From Glandiceps talaboti (Eukaryota; Hemichordata; Enteropneusta; Spengelidae), in assembly GCF_964340395.1 (NCBI RefSeq), contig NC_135554.1, positions 25,985,592 to 26,049,591 on the forward strand: DNA of 64,000 nucleotides, in the 5' to 3' direction. Positions 53,262 to 64,000 of the stretch are shown piece after piece; positions within the stretch are counted from its first letter, which is position 1; every line of letters begins with the position of its first letter. A program made the position numbers and the translations under genes. Under the pieces are notes generated by a model, which had not been told where the DNA came from, ran no database searches, and worked only from the letters and a program-made list of their open reading frames with translations.

Positions 53262-53333
53262 CCCCCACCCCACCCTGTCCCATCCCATACCATCCCACCC
53301 CACCCCACCCCGCCCCACCCACCCCACCCCATT
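53262..53333 (-). repeat. CCCCA repeat, G4-capable on the minus strand
   Basis: Around a dozen CCCACC/CCCCA units. The complement has many closely spaced GGG/GGGG runs, enough for a G-quadruplex. Confidence 0.8.
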
Positions 53334-56300
53334 AAATGAACCTTTTTGCAATTACCAGTACATGTAGAGTAAGAAGTAGTTCTTACTCTACATATATATT
53401 TCTGAGAACGTGATGATGAATGAAATAGTCTACAAATAATTTGAGATTATAGAATACATATCATTGTCTAACTTATACATTGCTGGTTCATCTATTCTAT
53501 ACAGATATGACATTTCATCTCTATGAACTTACAGATCACTATTTTCCATCTTACATTGCCTTCTTAAATGCCATGCATTCATTTATATGAATCTTAATTG
53601 TACACAATTCTCTGAAGCTAACAAGTGCAATGATCCACCATTGTTAAATCACCATCATTACATTCTTACCTGCCTTGGATCATACACCATTTTGCTGGCT
53701 TCTGCCATTCCTTTGCTGCATCAGTCATATTTCAAGAACTATCAGGTTAGAGAGTCGTCTAAGAAATTAGTCGTGTTGATCTACACAGTTCATTAATGAC
53801 TCACCAAACCACCACACTGGGGAATACTCACTACCTCTCCTGAGTTCTTGATACTCGTCTTCCCTAGTTAAGTGTGACTGTCACTAAAATTACTTTTTGT
53901 CACCTTTGTCAAAATAAATTCGTGAAGTGCTCCATCCCGAGACAATTCCATGCCATTTTTCTAGTCTACTTATTGATTAAATTGATAAGTTTTATATCAG
54001 TCTGACGTACAAAGGTTGTAGTAACTAAAACTACACAATACACAACAAATGTCACCCAACCTGTAAAACCTGAACACAAACTCAATATAAACAATTATAT
54101 TATTCTCATCCATTTTTTTTCATCTTGGTCTATTTATGTTTTCCATCTATGGTTACTTTAAGTAGATATTTCTTTTTAAAACAAAAAGTAGCTGATTTTC
54201 ACTGTCCACGCATGCAAACATAGATTAACACTAATGTGAATACATCACTTCCACCGAACACAGAAATACACAGAATTTTGACAAATATCTGTAATATGTG
54301 CCAACAAAGCTATAAAGTTATTACAATTCTCTATAAGACCAACATTTATATATTTTATGGATGTGTAATAATACATGTAGTTCTATTTACACAGCAGGTA
54401 TAGGTACTTGACCTGATAGTGTAAATGACTTTTTTCAAAATACTTTTCCCCATCATACCCCGAACCCCCATTTATGAAATTACTTATAAACGAAGCATCT
54501 GTACTGTATTTCAAATTACACATACGCATTATTGTAGTAACCTTCATGTTTTTAGTACACGGCTTAACAGATTATATGCCTCTAGCTTTTTCACCAGGGT
54601 TTCCTGTCATGTCAAAATTGTTTACATACATAGATAGAAAACTGTCTTAATCTACTAGTGACAATTTCTACTCATAAAAGTCAAGAACAACAAAATCTTG
54701 AAAGCTAATCCTAAGTTTTTGCTGACATCTTGTCAGCATCATCAGGGGTATCTTAATGTAACTTCTGTCTACCATTAATACGTTCTTTTGAAAACTCTCA
54801 ACACTACTCGTCAGCAAATTTCCCCTCTTTATATAAACTGATGCTTCTAATAGGACAGATGGTCCGAAACCTTTAGCAAAATACTGAACCTAATTTGTTA
54901 AAGATGTTCTTCTTTCTACATTTAAACATTGTTTGTAGTTCTTGTATGCCAAACTTAAATCTCAATCATGGATATTTCAAAACTATAGACAAGCTAAGAA
55001 TAATACTCTGTGTACACAGATCTACAGATAATCACTTCTGTTTGACAACAAACGTGACATTGCTCTAATTGAAAGCGGGACTCTACTTCCATTTTATGTT
55101 TTCTTAGCAAATGAAAATACTTATATTGACAGGATGTCAATACCATCAAGTTTGGGGGAAATCCTCTTTATGAATAACAGTAATTTTCTGCAGAATAGAA
55201 AATAAAGTGAAGAGAATTGGATGGTATGTTGTTATATCAATGGTTCATTAGCAGTCAAACACAAAGATACAAAATCTCCTCCTCTTCCATTATTATTTAT
55301 CAGTATTGGTTTCTTCAACATACAGATTCTGAATCTGAAAATTTACTTCGATATTTGAATATATTAAGACTTTATGCAAATGAATGACAATACTTTTATT
55401 TGATTGGACAAGAGATGGACTAAATACATATCAATTAGAAACTAATACCCCAATCAAAATTGGGTAAAATTGAAAAGATTTCTTTCATTTCATTGCACAC
55501 GGAATGCCTCTAGCTATTTAGTCATAAACCTTTCTGTGATAAATGTGCAACAATTTAGCTTTCAAATTTTATACAGAAACTATAAATTCTTGACAATGGT
55601 TAAAACGAACATTAAAAGCCGAATTTTTATTATCATTGTTATTTGGTAAAGATGGTGGTAGTTTTAAGACATAAAATCTGGGTCCTCATAATCATCACAT
55701 AAATGAAGTATAACTTGACAATATACGCGAGCCAAAACAGCAGTTTGATGGCTGTTCTCGTAATGTTATGAATATATCATAAGATACGCACAAATAAAGA
55801 AACGGTACTAAAATTGCACTTCTAAATAGTTCATTAGTGTTACATAATCTTTGCCACTGATGCCATAAAAATTATTTTTCCCAACTACCATACATGTACA
55901 ACCATGTCCCAAATTTCAATTTAAGGCACAAAGTTGAATATTTCTGTTTTAGTATATGAGACATTTGAGCAGTGCTGTATAATATGAAACTTTACAAATT
56001 AAGAAAGAAAATTCCATATTCATATTTTGACTATGTCTTCTACATGGCTATGATATGTAGCACCCTTTAGAGTACAAGTACATGTGACATTTATATACAG
56101 TTTAATGATGATGATGAATTTACCTTCTCACTTGATACTTTTCTCTTGAATTGATTTTATCATAAATATTAATATTCTACACTTTAGATGAAATGCACAT
56201 GACTTAACATGATGAAGTTGATATATCACATGTCGACTAAAACAAAAACTTGCAAGAAATAGGATAAAATATTGTACAGTACCTGCATGTCGAGAGAATT

Positions 56301-58723
56301 GGGCACGTAAACATGTTAACCAGCACTACCATGTGTTACCTCAAATGTCTATACACCCAATGTAAATACAGCACTTAACATCTTTGAATGCTCACATTAA
56401 TATCACGGGCAGCAAAGTAATAACACACCAACATCATAATTTAAACATTACAGGCGACTGAAATGGCAAACCCTTCCAGCAATTTTGTTCAGACTATTTG
56501 CAAGGCGACTCGAAGAATATCCATTCAGAAGAAATTCCCATAATTAGCTTTTCCCCCTGTGTTCAGGAAAGACAGTGATTATTGAATATTCTTTCAACAT
56601 TTTAAATCTCTTGACCCGAAAGCTGACAGGGTCACCGCTTGAATTACCTTACCCTTTTCTTCAGTAATTAGTTTTTGACACTGGTTATGGTTACATACGT
56701 CACATATCTCTAACAAAACAAAGCCATATCGAGACCTTTAACAGCAGTATATGATGTGCCGCAAGCCAACACAACTAAAACTCTTTGCAATCCAATTACG
56801 TTTTCATGAACAAAATGGATTTTCCAACCGGATGACCAAAGAAATTGAGCAGAAACACTCGGAGAAATTGTCCAACGTGGTATCCATGAAATATCACCAC
56901 AGTCTGGTATCACGTCCTGTTCACTTGATAACCTACAGATCAACCTCCTGCTAGAATATCTAATGATTGAAATTTAATGAATGAATCAAACAGTCAAAAT
57001 TCTCCGTGTTTCCCTGTTTTTATTTTCACTCCAGCTGACAGTCTAAGACAACCATCATTGGATCTATTGTATTTCATGCTTCAGTCGACATCTACTCCTT
57101 AACAATTTAATCAAATTCTAACATTGCTATAGGCATTTTTCATTTCCAGAATTATTGTCTAAAATGTTGCTGGAGGTCGTTCCTTATTTTTATCGTAATA
57201 ACAGCAATTTGCCCTATGATGTGCACTTTTCACGGCTGTCAGATAGGGGAAATTTGATACACCCATTCTTTAGCTTGTGGAAATTACTCTACGTGTCCAA
57301 AAAAATGCTGGTATACATATACTGAATCTGATATGAAACTTCAATTATACTACGATTGACATCGACGATTAAAGTGGTTGATATGAGTGAACACCAATTA
57401 AAATCTTATTTATGTACCCCTTTTAGAAGTATGGACATGAACTTGAACAAGAATAGTTCTATTATTGATTCAGGTTTAACATATCACATGACACAGCAAG
57501 TATTAAAGTATTTAATTACCAACTTTTTACTAGGAGCATTGTGATTGGTTGAGATGATGAGATGTAATATGTTTTCCTATTGGCTGCAATGGGTTGCAGT
57601 ATAACAACATGTTCAGCCTGTTCAAATGAACACTCCCTCAGGACAATATGAGGATAAAATGTCCAAACTGTGATGAACAATTTAACATGACTTGACATCA
57701 CACAATGTGGTCTGAGGGAGGTAGAGTGTTATCACTACATCAAATCAATCATTTCTGACAGTGGTTTGCTAATCAAAACCAAAGTTAGCTATATATCTAA
57801 TTCTGAATGCAACACAATGACAATGGAATGATGTCACACACTACATGTATTTGCCTGGGATGGGAAGGATACATAACTTTCATTTCATAACGTAGCCACC
57901 CACATTTGATTCAATTTTCACAGTCATCAGTGTTGGAGAATTGATATTGAATATGTATAAAACTAATGACCAACAAAGACTTGTCCTGAAGTTTGTTTGT
58001 CGACAGAAATCATAAGGAAATTTTAAAATCTTTCATATTCAAAATTTTTCCAAAATGTCAAATAAAACTGCAGGCAACAGACATCTATGAGAACATAATG
58101 GCCTCTATCCTTGCAAACTCTTAATACCCTACAAGCAATGATCAATGATCAGTTACTTGTCCAATAATAAATATCAGAAACCAATGACGTTATCAAATAA
58201 CTATTTACCCATCAACATGTACAACAGAAACAGTGCAAAATGAATGCTACATAGAGTAGTTAACCTTTTTATCTACTTTTCCAGCATTTTACAACCAGGA
58301 TATAGACATAAACTACAAACTTACCAAGAATGATAGACTTTCACCAACAAATGCACTTGAATTAATCAGTATTCATTTCGTCCTCAAGCCTGGCTCCCTG
58401 CCTGTGTTTGTCCATTATTTTTTAGTAATTTTTAATACTCTAACCGTCTCTACGTCTCGGTGCCACGTGCTGTTTCTATCAATCACAACTCTACATTTCA
58501 CCTTCAAAATAGGCTATTAAAAGAGCCTTTGTTAAGAATATGATGACATGGCTTTCTATGGCTAGTTTTTAATTGTTACAAATTGAAGCTTATGAACATG
58601 AAGCAGTCATAAACATGTCATTCATTTAACACAATTTCACCTACAGAAAACTTTGCAAGTTCATGTCTCATCAGAAAACAGTTCTCCTTTTGGCTTTTAA
58701 ACAGAAGATGGATGGATTTACTT

Positions 58724-58880
58724 AGATATTATTCTCCAATATTTGTATTGTTCAGCCAAGGAAAATACAAGTGACCTAAGGGGCCTTGTCACTACGAGTT
58801 CCTAAACAAGTAGTGACAAACCCTTAGGTCATGAGTATTTTTTGGGGCTGAATAAAGAAAAATATTGAGGAATAATAATT
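58724..58880. mobile_element. foldback element, arms about 70 bp, loop 16 nt
   Basis: The left arm (58724-58794) and right arm (58811-58880) are imperfect reverse complements. Shared blocks are ATTATTC(T/C)(C/T)CAATATTT, TTCAGCC, (A/T)AATAC, TGACCTAAGGG and TTGTCACTA, the last next to the loop 58795-58810. No coding capacity. Probably a foldback MITE; the transcript of either strand would form a long hairpin. Confidence 0.8.
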
Positions 58881-59807
58881 AATATAATTAGACTTCCTCA
58901 AGCATAATTTATGAAAAATTGGGAAAAATAATGGCGATTTGAAACATTTTGACTCATATTTTTCGAGTATTGCAGAACTAGTGATGTACACATGAGTTGC
59001 CGTTTATATGCAGAATGACCAAAGTATATAATCCATATTTTCTGTTCAATGACAATATCTTACAATGCAGCTTGTGCATAGTATAAAATGCACTGTCACC
59101 TCAAAGACAAGTCAGTGTAAATTGCAACCACAGAGTACAATAATACAGTCAAACTTGCATGTTTCCAAATATTTCAACCGTGTACAATATAGAAAGACAA
59201 ACTTGCATATTTCCATGGATATTATTTATATGTAAATTGCATATTATATATCTTCTGAGCAATTTCCATTTTCATAAAGGGTATATGAAATTGTATATCA
59301 TAATTAAGACTTTATAATAAGTTATATTGTTGCATTGCAAGCTAGGGACATTCACTTAAGATTGAATTATGGATTCTTGTATACGGCCGGATACGAGACA
59401 GACGATGTAAACTGCAAAATTGTCTTTTTCTATTATCCTTTATCGGTTCAAACAAATGAGTATTAATATGACTAAACCCCTGTTTAACATCATCAAAGTT
59501 ACAGATATGAAATTTTTATATGCATATATGCATAACTAAAAAAACAGACATAGCTCATTTGTAATTGGTCGTATCTATTTTCTTTCCTTTCCGATGGTTT
59601 TCGTTTGTTCAGAAGAATATTTATTAGATCGGAGATGTTGTACTCCCGTTGTCTTCTGACCATCAGTATACATGTAGGTCCTGACTCATATCCCAATTGA
59701 CTGCCCATGACATGAGGTTTGACATTGGACACTGACAGGTTACATGCACATGTAATGTCTAATGATGACTGGTCATAGATTCTGTCGACTGTTGAATCAT
59801 AGGTCAT

Positions 59808-60260
59808 GAATATCTGACAGCGGCTATGCGTTATCCGTTGACATGGGTCATAAATATCTGACAGCGGCTATGCGTTATCCGTTGACACAGGTCCTACATA
59901 GCTCACAACGGCAATGCATTATCATTTCACATTTCTGACCATACCATGTGGGTAAAAATGGTTGATAAAAAGAACTAGAAATGATTGATCAACATTTCTG
60001 GACACGTCATCATAATAACAAATGGTTGATAACTATACAACTGTTTCCATATCTGGTCATGCCATATGGGTGACAAAAATTGTTCATAAGGCATGATTGT
60101 TCTATGTGATACTCTGTCAAAAATAGTGTGGGAAATACGGTTGCGCATGATTGTTCGACATTTTGGAACACATCATACAGGTGAAAATTGGATTATAAGG
60201 AAGTAGAGATGACCGTTCCTTATTTTTGGACATGTCAACCATGTCACAGACAGTTGGTAA
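59808..60260. repeat. 51-bp duplication within a degenerate repeat field
   Basis: ATATCTGACAGCGGCTATGC and GTTATCCGTTGACA occur twice (59811 and 59850 regions), with a third diverged copy ending GCATTATC. A broader 85-bp-scale repetition of ATGATTG.TC and .CATA..GGTGA(A/C)AA blocks continues to about 60260. Confidence 0.75.
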
Positions 60261-61547
60261 GGATATGATGACATCCAGGTTGGGGATTTGGCAATATCTT
60301 TTACGATGAGGTTAGAGTTTGATGAGATCTTTACAAATCTTGTCCACACCATCAAGGCATAACATATCCCCATGGAGTTTGCATTATCACCTTATATCTA
60401 GGTATTTTGCTGGGTCTCTACTGTTTTCTAAATGGAAAACAATGCATTCCATGTCAAAACAAAGCTGAAAACATTCTGTCTAAAACTAATAATGATCAAA
60501 ATAACAACAAATGCTGGTGAAAACTGACTATAATCTTATACAACTACTGAATTTCTACACAGCAACAATAAGAAATACTGATGAAAAGTGTGTTTGTTGA
60601 CATTTCTCAATATGAAGACAATACATTAATAATTTCAATCTAATCAACGTTTTTAGATTGACATTAAAAATAAACACAAACGATATTGGTACTTTGAAAG
60701 GAGAACAAAAAATTTAACATATATTTTTAATCAGAAAACATCACAAGAAAAGTGAAATTTTTGTACGTCTCTGATTCTAGTTAACTAATTTTTTAAAAGG
60801 AATCTATTTTTAACTTCAGATTACATATTATAAGTTTGGTACCAGTTTGGTAATTCCTAAGTACATAATATATCTTTTATACATTATGGACGATTTCTCA
60901 AATGGGATTGATATAAAACTATCGAATTATAGTCCTGGTACATGTACAGAAAATTATGGCTCAAAATCTTTTATGTGATAAACAGCTTACTGTATTCATG
61001 GGGTAAATAACATCTACAGATTTTGAACACTGTATGCTGGAAAGTCAGGGAACATCAAATACAAAGACTTGTGTCTTTTCAAATTATGATAAATAAAAAG
61101 GGTTTTGCTGACTTAATATTCATTTTGATGAAATATATAAAATACATTTCATTCCTTTCATCATTTGAAATTCATATTTACTATTTAAGCTGGTGTCTTC
61201 CCGATTTCTGAAATTACAATCTGTGAAAGCATGTCTTAATTGTGAGATTTCCTATTCACCTTTTTTAAATCAATGAAAGTAGAACCAAAAGAAATCATAT
61301 AATCACTATTCTCTCTTGATAATCCAATTTGTTGAAGGATTCAACAAAATATTCCACATAGAAGGAAAAAAAAATCTTCTGCTGACAGAAGTCCAAGTCC
61401 CACTGGGCACATTCACACACGCACCTTTGGTTAAAGGGTGAACAAGCAAAACATGATTTTTACAAACATGACTGTAATCAGTCATACAGACTCCACCTAA
61501 ACAGACACAGACACAACTCCACTTAGAGCAATTCTCTAGTTGCTCAC

Positions 61548-61701
61548 CTTGCTGGATATGTTAAAAGTCAACAGTACTTGAGGAGAGGTCCCATCCACAT
61601 GTGTATACAATGTCACTGCAGTGATGATTTGTACAGCAATGCTAAAGCCGCCCAGTGAGAATGTGTGTTCATTGTAGATGATCTCACTCATTGAGAGCAA
61701 C
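61548..61701 (-). other. candidate coding exon, hydrophobic segment, unrecognised
   Basis: A 52-codon frame reads LLSMSEIIYNEHTF, then a hydrophobic FSLGGFSIAVQIITAVTLYT, then HVDGTSPQVLLTFNISSK. It ends exactly at a strong AAG|GTGAGC donor in phase 0. Base composition is richer in GC than the surroundings. Upstream is a weak acceptor (CGTGGAG|G), or the ATG at 61692-61690 could start it, with an in-frame TGA just before. The profile suggests one transmembrane helix and an N-glycosylation site (NIS). I cannot name a family and see no partner exon in the window. Confidence 0.3.
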
Positions 61702-62094
61702 CTCCACGGAAAGGAAATTCAATTTTCTACTGTACTAAATCTAATAAAACCTCTTGTTTTCATAGAAATACTTGTAACAATGTGATTTAATCCAACAATA
61801 CAATAGAATATCGGCAAATCTCTACTTGCAAACGCTAGATCATTACTTCGTTCCTAAGCACACTTATACACTATTGTAATACATCCATTCCAACAAAAAT
61901 ACCCGATAATGTTATCTCTAGATACATAGCCACTGCTGTGTTTGTTCTACATTTTCTACAAAAAGCCATGTCAACAAATCAAACAAAAGATTGATGGCAG
62001 TCTGTATTTATACAAATAATATCCAGATATTAGATATGAATATGTTCTAAGTCGTGAAATAACATGGAGATCCTTTTATTAAATTACATATATC

Positions 62095-62620
62095 AGGGAT
62101 TTGACAAAATGGTCATGTTGGCAATGAAAAGTACACCCTATAGCCCTGCCTTCAACTCTTTGTTATATCAGATGGACTAGATGAAATGGTCATTTTAGGA
62201 GATGCAAACACTGTACATTGTACCTTGTCTAGAATTTTACATAGTATTCCTATCAGAATTTACAAAATGCTTTCAGTTGAAGACCTTCCCATTACTTTCA
62301 ATTCTGCACAAGCATGGCTTACGGTTTGGCGAATTCATTAGTTTTTTGAGATGACAAGAATGTGTACATCTTAAAATCTGCATAACTTGATTCATAGATT
62401 GGACAGAATGGTCGTTGTTGACAGTTGATAATACAATGACTGGCTTTTGGCCTTAAATTTGGCATCATGCACAAAATCACTACTCCTGGAAATGATGAGA
62501 CCGCACCTTTGCCTTGAATTTTGCATAACCCGTTTAATGGCTTTGACAAAATGGTCATTGTTGAAGATTCAGACTGTCCTTCAGCCTTAAATTCTGCATA
62601 TGAGACTTCAATTAGAAAAT
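62095..62620. repeat. degenerate repeat with GACAAAATGGTCATTGTTG motif
   Basis: Related blocks at about 62103, 62185, 62403 and 62546 contain (T/G)ACA(A/G)AATGGTC.TT.TTG, followed at varying distance by GCCTTAAATT.(T/G)GCAT. Old, irregular duplication of roughly 85-140 bp. Confidence 0.55.
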
Positions 62621-64000
62621 GATAAACGACTGAGCTCCGTTGTCGAACTTATTACCTTTCTATATACTTCACAGCGTGGTGAATCAGCGCATCTTAATGG
62701 AAAATTATCAGCTTGTTTTTGTTCTGCAAATTGTTGGAAATTAGACAGGCGAACAGCCAACACCGCGTTCATCATTGTTAACACAGGGAAAAGGCAAATG
62801 ACAAAGATTTAATCAAAACTCATGGATAGATTTGACAATAAATGACATTCTCCCTAATAAATGAGATGATTGTATAGTCATGTAGGAGGGACACAACAAC
62901 GTCAAATTACCACTACAAAGACTAATTTTACAACGACTATAATGTCATGACATGACTAATATGCCATCTAAGAGCTGATAAAACATGGTTTCTATTCACC
63001 TTATTACATCCAAAATGGGGTTTTCATTCACTTTTCTGAATTCACTTTCTTTTGTTGAAAACCACACACTTAATGGGCACGTTTCCGCCACATAAATAAC
63101 AAAACCGTGAATTCCTACAATAAACACACTTACACATGGATAGAAATAATGAAAATAAAATAAAAAATAAAAAATTTACAACTTTTTCTCATTTCAATAT
63201 GGGTTTCACTGACCGAGACTTGTCTGTTGAAAGTGGCAGGCCTATGAATGGATTGGAACTGTATGACTGACATACATATACACCTCCATCTATGACGTTA
63301 GATGCAACCGATATCTAGGCCATGAATGTCATTCCTCTACATGCATATCTTAGTACAATAAAATTATGACGAAAACAATATTTTTGATGTCACTGTCATA
63401 AGTTTGACATTTACATGTAGGTACATAAAATTCCTTTTATCATTGATTATACAACTTTTCATATGTGAGCAAATGAACACAGTGACACAAATTCTTATCT
63501 CACTACACGTAGATCAGTTTACAGTCTTTTCATACCATTTTAAATGTGTACATATGACTTATCTATCGTAAAAGATCTGAAGTTGGGACAATGTATTCTC
63601 AGGCAGAGTATATCATTTTTCTAAAGAAAAGAATCATTTTTTGTCTGTTAATATTTAGTTCACAGACATAAATTTGTTTCTGGAAAGGTCAAAATTAATC
63701 AAAAGACATAATAAATGTAGAACCTTCTATATTCAAATTCATCGACATAACGATTTACTTCCTCTGTATTATAAATATACAATTTTCCTTTTTAAAAAAG
63801 GGGGTCTTTTAGATATCCATGTGAATTTGTTTTAGACTGAGTATAGACTTGTTACTCAAAGGTTAAAATCAGCATATAGAGTACATGTACACACTGTTAG
63901 AATAGCCTTGATGTCAAATCCAAACTACAAGTCTTGACCACACCATATTTTATCCACAGTCTGCACAGTACAAGTATAATAACTTACATTCCAATCTCAC

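Larger units (their letters stand above)
41737..64000. other. upstream 22 kb: no convincing gene
   Basis: Either a 5' UTR intron of the LAP gene or intergenic DNA. All longer open frames lack recognisable domains and have AT-driven codons, including 42812-43204 on the plus strand. No rRNA or tRNA gene was seen. Repeats, a MITE, a foldback and one candidate exon are listed separately. I could not locate the promoter or non-coding first exon. Confidence 0.6.

Noticed and set aside
56710-56943. Minus-strand frame with LACGTSY, like the SIS motif of glucosamine-6-phosphate synthase
   Set aside because: Only about seven residues match. The flanks do not resemble the family, and there are no neighbouring exons, so it is a coincidence.

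Overview
This window comes from an animal nuclear genome. It is AT-rich and intron-dense, with GT-AG introns, long microsatellites, minisatellites and short non-autonomous transposons, and nothing looks bacterial or viral. Many TACATGTA-like words, long simple repeats and the sequence of the one recognisable gene suggest a marine invertebrate (mollusc or other lophotrochozoan, hemichordate, cephalochordate or similar). I cannot fix the phylum from sequence alone.

The minus strand from 41717 down to 3200 carries one gene that I could assemble exon by exon. It is a LAP-family (LRR and PDZ) scaffold protein, the single-copy-type invertebrate counterpart of vertebrate ERBIN and LRRC7 (densin-180). 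Twenty coding exons join with consistent phases into 4011 nt, or 1336 codons plus stop. In order they encode a CPC N-terminus, sixteen 23-residue leucine-rich repeats plus a partial one, the two conserved LAP-specific blocks after the repeats, a long disordered Ser/Pro-rich region with a tandem GYYSDRE-type array, an SPR-rich linker, and one C-terminal class I-type PDZ domain. The start may lie further upstream in an unseen exon.

Layout by region. 1-3199 is 3' flank or 3' UTR with short tandem repeats. 3200-16429 holds 17 of the 20 exons. 16430-32415 is one giant intron with most of the microsatellites, a CRE-like repeat array and a transposon inserted into it. 32416-41717 holds the first three coding exons. 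41737-64000 has no convincing gene: it is 5' intron or intergenic DNA with a CCAAT-containing minisatellite, a second copy of the transposon, a long foldback element near 58.8 kb, and one possible small coding exon at 61.5 kb for an unrecognised membrane protein.

The most unusual observations involve tandem duplication acting on or next to exons. A 39-bp in-frame minisatellite includes the stop codon and copies the last PDZ codons into the 3' UTR. An exon-8 end and its splice donor are duplicated into the following intron. A 40-bp array runs almost up to the splice acceptor of exon 11. Other points are a two-member TA-flanked MITE family, a 70-bp-arm foldback, and a cluster of directly repeated AGGTCA half-sites spaced like DR5 elements.
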